The position numbers and the translations under genes were made by a program. Under the pieces are notes generated by a model. It was not told the origin of the DNA. It did not search any database and worked only from the letters and a program-made list of their open reading frames with translations. Below are positions 1 through 6,758 of a stretch of DNA of 9,246 nt, in pieces (the first letter of the stretch is position 1; each line of letters opens with the position of its first letter). The stretch is from an uncultured Rikenellaceae bacterium (GTDB lineage: Bacteria; Bacteroidota; Bacteroidia; Bacteroidales; Rikenellaceae), in contig CASDWR010000127.1 of assembly GCA_949284665.1 (NCBI GenBank), positions 1-9,246 of the forward strand. Reading direction: 5' to 3'.

Positions 1-533
1 AAGCGGGTATGGTGATGATGCCCGAACCGGTTTTCAACCTGGTGGAAAAGTTGCAGTCCGAACGTCATTACGACGAGGTCATTTACACTTCGCCCGACGG
101 TGTCCGCTACGACCAGCACGAAGCTAATCGACTGTCGACACTCGAAAATATCATCATCCTCTGCGGACATTACAAGGGAATCGATCATCGGATCAGGGAA
201 CATCTCGTTACCCGTGAAATATCGATCGGCGACTATGTGCTGACCGGTGGCGAACTGGCAGCGGCGGTCATTGCCGACAGTGTGGTTCGTCTGCTGCCCG
301 GTGCCATAGGCGATGAGGAGTCTGCCTTGACCGATTGCTTCCAGGACAATCTGCTGGCTCCCCCGGTATATACCCGTCCGGCGGAGTTCCGTGGATGGAG
401 AGTACCGGATGTGTTGTTGTCGGGCAATTTCGCGGAGATCGATCGCTGGAAGGAGGAAATGGCCTTGAAACGGACCCGGGAATTGAGACCCGATCTGCTC
501 GATGGTCCTGATTGCGGTGAGCCACAGCCCTGA
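1..533 (+). CDS. trmD: tRNA (guanine-N1)-methyltransferase TrmD, 5'-truncated by window edge
   Basis: TrmD uses S-adenosylmethionine to make m1G37 in tRNAs, which prevents +1 frameshifting; it acts in the cytosol as a trefoil-knotted dimer. The frame is already open at base 3 (Ala-Gly before the first Met), matching the family's internal GG-(K)-AG-MVM motif, so the true start lies upstream and the ATG at 9 is internal. About 176 residues are visible of the usual 225-250. Numbered from that Met, the knot and cofactor motifs are GHYKGIDHR (53-61) and [12 protein letters not shown] (73-84). [13 protein letters not shown] (89-101) carries the Asp (90) that aligns with the catalytic Asp of E. coli TrmD. 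It is followed by [20 protein letters not shown] (121-140). A short tail ends at TGA 531-533. Identification is very secure. No terminator follows, so lpxB may be read from the same transcript. Confidence 0.97.
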   Translation, partial: AGMVMMPEPVFNLVEKLQSERHYDEVIYTSPDGVRYDQHEANRLSTLENIIILCGHYKGIDHRIREHLVTREISIGDYVLTGGELAAAVIADSVVRLLPGAIGDEESALTDCFQDNLLAPPVYTRPAEFRGWRVPDVLLSGNFAEIDRWKEEMALKRTRELRPDLLDGPDCGEPQP

Positions 534-660
534 AAAACAAAAACAGGGGGGGAGGACGAACGGAGTGGGAAAATCGGGATAAAGAGTAGAAAGTCATTCC
601 TGTGACAGGAAAGATGGGGGGGGGAAGAAAATGTTGTTTGAATAAGGATTGTCGAACAAG
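534..660. other. trmD-lpxB spacer with two poly-G tracts and a small hairpin
   Basis: This 127-bp spacer is strongly purine-rich on the + strand. It contains a run of seven G (546-552) and a run of nine G (616-624). A small hairpin lies between them: TTCCTG (597-602) pairs with CAGGAA (606-611) around a TGA loop. The hairpin has no T-tract, so it is not an intrinsic terminator. I see no TAnnTTTG promoter element here. Read-through from trmD into lpxB is plausible. Confidence 0.6.
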
Positions 661-1806
661 ATGAAGTATTATTTGATTGCGGGAGAAGCCTCGGGAGATT
701 TGCATGGGGCGAACCTTATCCGAGGCCTGAAAAAAGCCGATCCTGAGGCGGAATTCCGATTCTGGGGCGGAGACCGAATGGCTGCCGCAGCCGGCTGCGG
801 CGCTTTGGCACGGCACTACAAAACAACCTCCTTTTTCGGTCTTGTGGAGATTGTCCGAAACCTTCGGACCATTCTTTCCCAACTCAACGAGTGTAAGCAG
901 GATGTCAGGACATATGCTCCGGACGTGTTGATCCTGATCGACTATCCGGGATTCAATTTCCGAATGGCCAAGTACGCCCGGTCGATCGGATTGAAAACCT
1001 TTTATTATATAGCCCCGAAGGTGTGGGCCTGGAAGGAAAATCGTGTGAAAGCAATCCGCAAGTATGTGGACCGACTGTTTATCATATTCCCCTTCGAGAT
1101 CGACTATTTCCGCAACAAGGGGATTGACGCCTGCTACGAAGGAAACCCTTTGATGGATGCTGTTGCACAGTACCGAGAAAAAATGCCTTCGCGCCAGGAG
1201 TTCCTGAATGCTTGCGGGATCGCCGACGACAAGCCGATCGTCGCTTTGTTGGCCGGCAGCCGCAAGACGGAGATACGGTACAACCTGCCGTTTATGGTGG
1301 AGCTCTCGAAACGTTTTCCCGATTACCGGTTCGTGGTGGGCGGCGTGTCGTGGCTCGACCGTGCTATATACGATGCGATATTGAAGGATTCCGGAGTAGG
1401 CTATATCCAGGACCGTACCTACGACCTGCTCCATTTTGCCGAAGCGGCAGTGGTCACCTCCGGTACGGCAACTCTGGAAACAGCCCTGATCGGTACCCCG
1501 GAAGTCGTGTGTTACAGGGCCGACGAGTTGTCGATGCGAATCGGTCGCCACCTTGTAAAGATCCCTTTTATCTCGTTGGTCAACCTGGTAATGGGACGCG
1601 AGGTGGTGCGCGAACTGATTCAGTGGGATATGACGCAGGAGAATGCCTGCAACGAACTCATGTCGATTCTCGAAGGAGGAGGGAAGCGTGAAAGGATGGT
1701 GCGGGATTTTGAAAGCCTTCGGGAAATAATCGGTGGGAGCGGAGCTTCGGACCGTTTTGCCGCACGGATGGTAGAATTTCTGAAAAATGGAGACGAAAAA
1801 ATATGA
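661..1806 (+). CDS. lpxB: Lipid-A-disaccharide synthase LpxB
   Basis: LpxB (GT19 family, EC 2.4.1.182) joins UDP-2,3-diacylglucosamine to lipid X to give the tetra-acyl disaccharide precursor of lipid A, at the cytosolic face of the inner membrane. I chose ATG 661 (381 aa): AAGGA at 644-648 is 12 nt upstream, whereas the in-frame TTG at 649 would abut it. Motifs line up with E. coli LpxB from end to end: AGEASGDLHG (7-16), LIDYPGFNFRMAK (92-104, Asp94 aligning with the essential Asp98 of E. coli), APKVWAWKE (118-126), EGNPLMD (160-166), LAGSRKTEI (197-205), VTSGTATLETAL (265-276) and a C-terminal LVNLVMGREVVRELIQ segment (306-321). Length is normal for the family. Its stop overlaps the next start as ATGA, implying translational coupling. 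Presence of the gene implies a Gram-negative, LPS-making cell. Confidence 0.97.
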   Translation: MKYYLIAGEASGDLHGANLIRGLKKADPEAEFRFWGGDRMAAAAGCGALARHYKTTSFFGLVEIVRNLRTILSQLNECKQDVRTYAPDVLILIDYPGFNFRMAKYARSIGLKTFYYIAPKVWAWKENRVKAIRKYVDRLFIIFPFEIDYFRNKGIDACYEGNPLMDAVAQYREKMPSRQEFLNACGIADDKPIVALLAGSRKTEIRYNLPFMVELSKRFPDYRFVVGGVSWLDRAIYDAILKDSGVGYIQDRTYDLLHFAEAAVVTSGTATLETALIGTPEVVCYRADELSMRIGRHLVKIPFISLVNLVMGREVVRELIQWDMTQENACNELMSILEGGGKRERMVRDFESLREIIGGSGASDRFAARMVEFLKNGDEKI

Positions 1807-2423
1807 AGATCATCTGTATCGGACGCAATTATACGGAACATATCAGGGAGTTTGACGGAGGAGAACCCTCACGGGAACCGATCTTTTTTTTGAAACCCGA
1901 TACGGCTCTGTTGCGCAACAACGACCCGTTCTATATCCCGTCGTTCAGCCGGGAGGTGCATTACGAAACGGAACTGGTGGTGAAGATCAACCGGGTCGGC
2001 AAATGCATTGCCGAACGTTTCGCCTATCGCTATTACGAAGAGGTGGGACTTGGAATCGATTTTACGGCCCGTGACCTGCAACGGGAGGCAATGGCAGCCG
2101 GTTTGCCCTGGGAACCGAGCAAGGCATTCGACTATTCGGCCGCTATCTCTCCGAACTTTGTGAAACTTTCGGACCTTGGGGCGGGAATCGATGACCTGTC
2201 GTTTGAAATGACCCTCAATGGCCAACTGCGTCAACGGGGAGAGTGTGCCCGCATGATCTTTTCCGTAGACCGCATCATCAGTGCCGTATCCCGTTTCATG
2301 ACGTTGAGGATGGGCGATTTGATATTTACCGGCACCCCAGCCGGAGTGGGCCCGGTGGCCCATGGCGATGTGGTACGGGCTACGCTGATGGGACGCCCGA
2401 TGCTCGAATTTGAAATACGGTAA
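1803..2423 (+). CDS. Fumarylacetoacetate hydrolase (FAH) family protein, YcgM/FAHD1-like
   Basis: This is a compact 206-aa protein covering just the FAH catalytic fold. The family uses a divalent metal to cleave or decarboxylate 1,3-dicarbonyl acids; FAHD1/YcgM-type members act on acylpyruvates and oxaloacetate. It opens with ICIGRNYTEH (4-13) and has FFLKPDTAL (28-36). The metal-binding acids are EVHYETELVV (51-60; Glu55 and Glu57) and GIDFTARDLQ (84-93; Asp86). The family signature FTGTPAGVGP is at 175-184. Start ATG 1803 overlaps the lpxB stop by 4 bp. It lacks the N-terminal extension of true fumarylacetoacetases, and no tyrosine or aromatic degradation genes are near, so a house-cleaning acylpyruvase or oxaloacetate decarboxylase role is more likely. 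The exact substrate is not visible from sequence. Confidence 0.92.
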   Translation: MKIICIGRNYTEHIREFDGGEPSREPIFFLKPDTALLRNNDPFYIPSFSREVHYETELVVKINRVGKCIAERFAYRYYEEVGLGIDFTARDLQREAMAAGLPWEPSKAFDYSAAISPNFVKLSDLGAGIDDLSFEMTLNGQLRQRGECARMIFSVDRIISAVSRFMTLRMGDLIFTGTPAGVGPVAHGDVVRATLMGRPMLEFEIR

Positions 2424-2435
2424 CACGATCCGGAT

Positions 2436-3035
2436 ATGTTGCTCGCTGAAAAACTGCATGATCGGAAACTGCTGCTGGCAAGTCACTCCCCACGACGGAG
2501 AGAACTGCTGGCTGCCTGCGGGCTCGATTTCACCCTGGCCGTTGATTTCGAGGTGGAGGAGTGCTATCCGGAGACCATGCCAGCCGTTGAGGTTCCGGCT
2601 TATCTCTCCCGGCTCAAGTCACAGGGTTATCCCCACTCTTTGGCGTCCGAAGAGATTCTGATTACGGCCGACACGGTGGTGATTTGCGGAGATTCCATCC
2701 TCGGCAAACCCGTCAGCCGTGCACATGCGATGGAAATGCTCCGCATGTTGTCCGGACGGACACATACGGTGATTACGGGCGTGACGTTGCGAAGTGCCGG
2801 GCGAATGCACACCTTTTCCGCATCCTCCGAAGTCTCGTTCCGCCATATTACCGACGAGGAGATCGACTATTACCTCGATGCCTTCCGCCCGTTCGACAAG
2901 GCCGGTGCATACGGAATCCAGGAGTGGATCGGGTTTGTGGCGGTCGAAGGGGTGAAGGGTTCGTTCTACAATGTGATGGGGCTGCCTGTGCAGAGTCTTT
3001 ATGTGAATCTTGAAAAATTTTTAGACCGATCTTGA
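2436..3035 (+). CDS. maf: Maf-type nucleotide pyrophosphatase (YhdE-like dTTP/UTP type)
   Basis: Maf proteins hydrolyse nucleoside triphosphates to monophosphates and pyrophosphate, removing non-canonical or excess pyrimidine nucleotides in the cytosol. The 199-aa protein has the full family pattern: the phosphate-binding LASHSPRRRELL (14-25), ITADTVV (76-82), GKPVS (90-94), SGRTHTVITGV (106-116), DKAGAYGIQ (154-162, with the catalytic-base Asp) and GSFYNVMGLPV (175-185). The DKAGAYGIQ form is that of the YhdE branch (dTTP/UTP preference) rather than the YceF branch (m7GTP). It begins 12 bp after the FAH-family stop and ends 4 bp before the peptidase gene, so it is an operon member. The N-terminus before the first motif (MLLAEKLHDR) is slightly long, but no better internal start exists. 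Confidence 0.95.
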   Translation: MLLAEKLHDRKLLLASHSPRRRELLAACGLDFTLAVDFEVEECYPETMPAVEVPAYLSRLKSQGYPHSLASEEILITADTVVICGDSILGKPVSRAHAMEMLRMLSGRTHTVITGVTLRSAGRMHTFSASSEVSFRHITDEEIDYYLDAFRPFDKAGAYGIQEWIGFVAVEGVKGSFYNVMGLPVQSLYVNLEKFLDRS

Positions 3036-3039
3036 ATAT

Positions 3040-5130
3040 ATGAGAAAAATTGTGATGCTCGTTTTGGCGGGCTTGTTTTCCGTGGCAATGTGCCGTGCAG
3101 ACGAAGGAATGTGGTTGCCGAGTTTGATCGGCAAACAAATCAAGGATATGAGATCCAAAGGGTTTCGGTTGACGGCCGAGGATATATACAGCATAAACAA
3201 GGCCTCGCTCAAGGATGCCATCGTCCTCTTCGGACGGGGGTGTACGGGGGAGGTAGTCTCACCGGAGGGGTTACTGCTTACCAACCACCACTGCGGTTAT
3301 GGCCAGATACAGCAGCACAGCAGCCTCGAACATGATTACTTGACCGATGGCTTTTGGGCGATGAGCCGTGAGGAAGAGCTGCCGAATCCGGGGTTGACCG
3401 TTTCGTTTCTGGTGCGGATGGAGGATGTGACGGACCGGATGGCGGCCGGAACCACCGGTGTCGCTGAGGAGACCGAACGCCGGGCAATTCTGGAAGCCAA
3501 TCGAAAATCGATCGAAAAGGAGGCTTCCGACGAAGGGCGTTATTCCGCATCGGTCGAGTCGCTCTATTACGGGAACCAATATTTTCTCTTTGTATATGAG
3601 GTGTTCAGCGACGTCCGTCTGGTGGCTGCACCCCCTTCGTCGATCGGCAAGTTCGGCGGTGATACCGACAACTGGATGTGGCCCCGGCATACGGGTGATT
3701 TTTCGGTCTTTCGAATCTATGCCGACAAAAACAACCGCCCGGCCGCCTATTCGCCTGACAATGTTCCCTATCGCCCCAAAAAACATTTTGCCATCTCGAC
3801 GAAAGGTGTACAGGAGAACGACTTTACATTCGTGTACGGATTTCCGGGAACTACCCGCGAGTATGTGACCTCCGATTTCGTGGATTATACCCTCAATTGG
3901 GCCAACCCGCACAAAATCCGCCTGCGCACCATGCGACTCGATATTATCAAGGCAGCTCAGGAGCAGGATGCGGCCACGCGTATCATGTATGCTTCCAAGT
4001 GTGCCTCCATTGCAAATGCATGGAAAAAGTGGCAGGGTGAGACTCTCGGGCTGATCCGTTTGGGAACGCTCGAAAAGAAACGTTCCTATGAGTCGCAATT
4101 CCAGCAGTGGGCTGCCGGCAGACCTGAATATGCGGATATACTTCCGCGTCTGCATGGGGCATATGCCGAATGGTTACCCTATGCCTTTGCCCGCGACTAT
4201 TATAACGAGGCTTTCGGTGGAGTGGAGTTGATGAAACCCGTGGCACTGTTTGTTAAGAATGATTTCAGCCCGGTGGGTTACGAGACTTTCTACAAAGACT
4301 ATGCCCCGGGGATTGACCGTGCCATTGCAAAGAAACTGATGGCCGAGTTCTGGGCTCATGTCGACCCCAAATTTGTCCCCGGGGACTTTGTCGCCGAAGT
4401 GGAGCGTGCAGGGAGTACGGATGCTTTTGTGGATGATCTGTTCGACCGTTCGATATTCGTCTCGGCCGAGAGTTGCCTCCCGATGCTGTCCGACAGTACG
4501 GCACGGACCACTGCAGCCGACGATCCGGCCGTAAGGATGTACGATGCCTTCATGAAACTGTACAGGTCGGTAATATTGCCCGAATACAAGCGTCTGGATG
4601 AGATGATCGCCGGCCTGTATCATATTTATATGCGCGGACAGATGGAGTTCGAACCCGGGAAGGCATTTTATCCGGATGCCAATCTCACCCTGCGTGTTGC
4701 CTACGGAAAAGTTGAAGGGTGTGTCCCGGCCGACGGGGTCTATCACAGACATTATACAACCCTCGACGGAATCATCGAAAAGGACAATCCGGAGATATAC
4801 GACTACGATATTCCTCAACAGTTGAGGGATCTGTATGCGACAAAGGATTATGGGCGTTGGGGGGTTTGGATCGGATCGCTCTATACGGTCCCGGTTGCTT
4901 TTCTGGCATCGAACCATACGACCGGCGGCAATTCCGGCAGTCCGGTGCTCAATTCGAAAGGAGAGTTGCTGGGATTGAATTTCGACCGTACGTGGCAGAG
5001 TACGATGAGTGACCTGGAATTCGACCCGACCATTTGCCGGAATATTGCGGTCGATATTCGTTATGTCCTTTTTGTGATCGATAAGTTGGGCGGTGCCCGA
5101 TATCTGATTGATGAAATGACGTTGAAATAG
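3040..5130 (+). CDS. S46-family dipeptidyl-peptidase, DPP11-like (Asp/Glu-specific)
   Basis: S46 enzymes are periplasmic serine peptidases that remove N-terminal dipeptides from oligopeptides. The 696-aa product starts with a Sec signal peptide (KIVMLVLAGLFSVAM core, likely cut near CRA|DEG, residues 18-23). The mature part opens DEGMWLPSLI and ends with the typical VDIRYVLFVIDKLGG (671-685). The chymotrypsin-like triad is visible: His84 in LLTNHHCGYG, Asp220 in RHTGDFSVFR and Ser632 in TGGNSGSPV. Arg650 in GLNFDRTW lies 18 residues after the catalytic Ser, the same offset as Ser655-Arg673 of Porphyromonas gingivalis DPP11. DPP7-type enzymes have Gly there. This supports Asp/Glu at P1. The helical insert that holds the substrate N-terminus appears intact, and length is close to the about 720 aa of P. 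gingivalis DPP11. The start is 4 bp after maf; a strong terminator follows. Confidence 0.94.
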   Translation: MRKIVMLVLAGLFSVAMCRADEGMWLPSLIGKQIKDMRSKGFRLTAEDIYSINKASLKDAIVLFGRGCTGEVVSPEGLLLTNHHCGYGQIQQHSSLEHDYLTDGFWAMSREEELPNPGLTVSFLVRMEDVTDRMAAGTTGVAEETERRAILEANRKSIEKEASDEGRYSASVESLYYGNQYFLFVYEVFSDVRLVAAPPSSIGKFGGDTDNWMWPRHTGDFSVFRIYADKNNRPAAYSPDNVPYRPKKHFAISTKGVQENDFTFVYGFPGTTREYVTSDFVDYTLNWANPHKIRLRTMRLDIIKAAQEQDAATRIMYASKCASIANAWKKWQGETLGLIRLGTLEKKRSYESQFQQWAAGRPEYADILPRLHGAYAEWLPYAFARDYYNEAFGGVELMKPVALFVKNDFSPVGYETFYKDYAPGIDRAIAKKLMAEFWAHVDPKFVPGDFVAEVERAGSTDAFVDDLFDRSIFVSAESCLPMLSDSTARTTAADDPAVRMYDAFMKLYRSVILPEYKRLDEMIAGLYHIYMRGQMEFEPGKAFYPDANLTLRVAYGKVEGCVPADGVYHRHYTTLDGIIEKDNPEIYDYDIPQQLRDLYATKDYGRWGVWIGSLYTVPVAFLASNHTTGGNSGSPVLNSKGELLGLNFDRTWQSTMSDLEFDPTICRNIAVDIRYVLFVIDKLGGARYLIDEMTLK

Positions 5131-5154
5131 AGCAGGTGGTTTCAAACTGTAAGT

Positions 5155-5188
5155 AAAAAAGCGGAAATATTATTATTTCCGCTTTTTT
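5155..5188 (+). terminator. Intrinsic terminator of the lpxB-maf-peptidase unit
   Basis: A 15-bp perfect stem (5155-5169 with 5174-5188) closes on a 4-nt TTAT loop, and the right arm ends in six T. The core is GCGGAAAT/ATTTCCGC. It begins 24 nt after the peptidase stop. Because the left arm starts with six A it could also stop - strand transcripts, but no - strand gene is seen nearby. Confidence 0.93.
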
Positions 5189-5500
5189 GAATCCGATAAC
5201 CAAACCTGCTCCGAACCGACGGTAACGTGTCGACTTGTTTGCAAAATCGCGCATATTAAACCGGTAACCAAACCACACTCCATGCGCACTTTACCGTCGT
5301 TCAAACCCTGCTTCTTCGTTTTCTCCTCTTTCGGAGAGGCTTTCTGGCTATCGAAAAATGGTTTTTGTTGTGTGTCAATAAAAAGAACAACCGTTCTTTC
5401 TTGGGCTAAAATTACTTTTTTAGGATTTTTTTGCAATGTGAAAAATATGATGGTTCTACGATGTCCAAAATGTGAATCGGCAAATATAATTTGTTACATG
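5189..5500. other. Non-coding leader region upstream of the NUDIX gene
   Basis: No convincing gene is seen here; open frames on both strands lack family motifs or run through the promoter. The right half is clearly more AT-rich than flanking genes. The stretch holds a 10-bp direct repeat TAACCAAACC (5197-5206 and 5265-5274). A 5-bp hairpin CCTCT/AGAGG lies at 5325-5339 and a 7-4-7 inverted repeat at 5382-5399 (separate entry). It leads into the promoter at 5501-5530. Confidence 0.6.
5382..5399. repeat. 7-4-7 inverted repeat (AAAGAAC / GTTCTTT)
   Basis: AAAGAAC (5382-5388) is followed by the loop AACC and the exact complement GTTCTTT (5393-5399). It lies about 100 bp upstream of the NUDIX promoter -33 element. 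It is not followed by a long T-tract, so a terminator is not well supported. It could be a protein-binding site or a weak RNA hairpin, and chance cannot be excluded. Confidence 0.4.
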
Positions 5501-5530
5501 TTTGCTTTCCAGAAGAATTTTGTACCTTTG
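5501..5530 (+). promoter_or_regulatory. Bacteroidetes-type promoter for NUDIX-DUF486 operon
   Basis: A TTTG -33 element (5501-5504) and a TACCTTTG -7 element (5523-5530, matching TAnnTTTG) are separated by 18 nt, close to the spacing of the known sigma-ABfr consensus. Transcription should begin around 5535-5538, which leaves a leader of roughly 70 nt before the chosen NUDIX start at 5605. Confidence 0.8.
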
Positions 5531-5604
5531 CCGCCGATTTGCGATGCCGGGTGATCAAACCGGTTTGCATTACGGTCGTGACAAACGAAAAAGAGTTGAC
5601 AGAG

Positions 5605-6180
5605 ATGATAGAACGCTATCTGAAGCGTTTCCCCGAAGAGACGGTTCGGTTACGCCTTTTTCGCGAGTTTGTCGGAAGAACCCACGGTGCGGCCCTTTAT
5701 GACCGTAAGAATCCCGATGGCCATGTGACGGCAAGTGCCATGATATACGACGCCCATTCCGATGCATTTCTTTTGTTGCATCACCGCCGTCTGGACCGCT
5801 ATCTGCAACCGGGCGGTCATGTCGAACCGAACGACTCTTCGGTGATGGCTGCAGCACGTCGCGAAGTCGCCGAAGAGACGGGGCTTTCTCCGAATGATTA
5901 TGAGTGGATGTCCGACCGATCCGGCCTCCGCATCTTCGATCTCGATACGCATGCGATTCCCGCATGTCCCGAAAAAGGAGAAGGGGAACATTATCACCAT
6001 GATGTGCGTTTTTTCCTCCGCTTGCAGCATGCTGCCCGACGGGTACAACTCGATTCCCGTGAGACAATCGGCTTTCGTTGGGTCCCCGCCCATTCGCTCG
6101 CACAATTCTTCGATTCGATCCGCCCGGTCGAAAAACGCTTGTCCTATGATGTAACAGTCGATAAATCATTCTTTATATGA
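5605..6180 (+). CDS. NUDIX hydrolase
   Basis: NUDIX enzymes hydrolyse nucleoside diphosphates linked to another moiety. The Nudix box is GGHVEPNDSSVMAAARRE plus VAEETGL (residues 70-94 from the chosen start). It has one residue more between the acidic position (Asp) and the RE pair than the textbook Gx5Ex7REUxEExGU pattern, a spacing I recall from the GGHVEPgD-type subgroup. The catalytic EVAEE glutamates are intact. The frame is open back to an ATG at 5491, but the promoter (-7 box ending 5530) lies inside that extension, so that start is ruled out. I chose ATG 5605 (191 aa, MIERYLKRFPEE); GTG 5578 would add nine residues and remains possible. The stop overlaps the next start as ATGA. The substrate cannot be told from sequence; sugar-nucleotide, NADH or oxidised-nucleotide clean-up are all open. 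Confidence 0.9.
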   Translation: MIERYLKRFPEETVRLRLFREFVGRTHGAALYDRKNPDGHVTASAMIYDAHSDAFLLLHHRRLDRYLQPGGHVEPNDSSVMAAARREVAEETGLSPNDYEWMSDRSGLRIFDLDTHAIPACPEKGEGEHYHHDVRFFLRLQHAARRVQLDSRETIGFRWVPAHSLAQFFDSIRPVEKRLSYDVTVDKSFFI

Positions 6181-6545
6181 AACAGTTGCTTACTGTCGGT
6201 CTTTTGATCGTTTCCAATGTCTTCATGACTTTTGCCTGGTACGGCCATCTCAAAATCAGAGAACTCAAAGGTGGCGATGCGATTCCTCTTATCCTGATTA
6301 TCGTGATGAGTTGGGGTGTTGCCTTTTTCGAATATTGCTTTCAGGTTCCGGCCAATCGAATCGGTTTTGTCGGCAATGGCGGTCCATACTCTCTGTTCCA
6401 ACTCAAAATTCTGCAAGAGGTGATTTCACTTACGGTTTTTACGTTGTTTACTCTTTTGCTCTTTCGGACCGAGACGTTTCGTTTCAACTATCTGCTTTCA
6501 TTCCTTTGTTTGATCCTGGCCGTCTTTTTCGCTTTCAAGAAATAG
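6177..6545 (+). CDS. DMT-type small membrane protein, DUF486 family
   Basis: This is a 122-aa, very hydrophobic inner-membrane protein with about four predicted helices (roughly residues 3-22, 36-54, 78-97 and 104-120). It carries the conserved DUF486 blocks: VSNVFMTFAWYGHLK (12-26), SWGVAFFEYCFQVPANRIG (45-63) and QLKILQEVISLTVF (75-88). The family is grouped with drug/metabolite transporters by fold, but no transported substrate is known to me. Length is normal for the family, so it is complete rather than a fragment of a ten-helix transporter. ATG 6177 overlaps the NUDIX stop by 4 bp, so the two are translationally coupled. An inverted repeat spans its stop codon. Confidence 0.9.
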   Translation: MKQLLTVGLLIVSNVFMTFAWYGHLKIRELKGGDAIPLILIIVMSWGVAFFEYCFQVPANRIGFVGNGGPYSLFQLKILQEVISLTVFTLFTLLLFRTETFRFNYLLSFLCLILAVFFAFKK

Positions 6546-6555
6546 ACGGCCAGGA
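6514..6555 (+). repeat. 12-bp inverted repeat spanning the DUF486 stop codon
   Basis: TCCTGGCCGTCT (6514-6525) is the exact complement of AGACGGCCAGGA (6544-6555). The 18-nt interval can extend the helix by TTTC (6527-6530) pairing with GAAA (6539-6542). The right arm begins within the TAG stop (6543-6545). No T-tract follows on either strand, so it is not a classical intrinsic terminator. CGGCCAGG recurs at 6604-6611 and could compete for the same left arm. It may protect the 3' end of the mRNA or aid factor-dependent termination. Confidence 0.6.
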
Positions 6556-6697
6556 GTGGGGTGCTGCTGGAGGCACAATCGACAAGTGTGTGCAGCATCA
6601 AACCGGCCAGGCACAAAAATGCCCGCCCTCCTCTTGTAACAGTGCAGAACTGTATTCTGACTGCCACGAACCTCCTGAAAATAAAAAACGGGAAAAA

Positions 6698-6729
6698 ATT
6701 GGAGAATCGTCCATTTTTTCGTACCTTTG
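6698..6729 (+). promoter_or_regulatory. Bacteroidetes-type promoter for perR-rubrerythrin
   Basis: An ATTG -33-like element (6698-6701) precedes TACCTTTG (6722-6729, TAnnTTTG) by 20 nt. The -7 element is identical to that of the NUDIX promoter. The expected transcription start near 6735 falls at the edge of the half-site cluster at 6736-6758, so a bound repressor would block initiation. Confidence 0.75.
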
Positions 6730-6735
6730 CTGCTG

Positions 6736-6758
6736 TTACAAAATTGTAATGGTTACAA
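6736..6758. promoter_or_regulatory. Putative PerR/Fur operator, three alternating half-sites
   Basis: Three hexamers lie in a row: TTACAA (6736-6741), TTGTAA (6744-6749) and TTACAA (6753-6758), with gaps of 2 and 3 nt. The second pair forms TTGTAATGGTTACAA (6744-6758), a 15-bp interrupted palindrome that matches the Bacillus PerR box TTATAATnATTATAA at 12 of 14 defined positions. The two differences are symmetrical. The cluster runs from the predicted transcription start to the base before the perR ATG, an ideal place for autorepression. A further TTGTAA is at 6634-6639. Confidence 0.7.

Noticed and set aside
597..611. Hairpin TTCCTG/CAGGAA as a trmD terminator
   Set aside because: Six-bp stem with no T-tract on either side.
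268..1551. 427-codon open frame on the - strand
   Set aside because: It lies antisense to trmD and lpxB, both certain, and its translation shows no family motif; it is a by-product of codon bias.
5173..5436. 87-codon Lys-rich - strand frame in the leader region
   Set aside because: It has no family motif and no upstream TAnnTTTG element, and it ends inside the terminator hairpin; not supportable as a gene.
5282..5554. + strand frame containing a CPKC...C zinc-ribbon-like stretch near 5455
   Set aside because: It runs straight through the NUDIX promoter and has no second Cys pair in a proper ribbon; likely chance.
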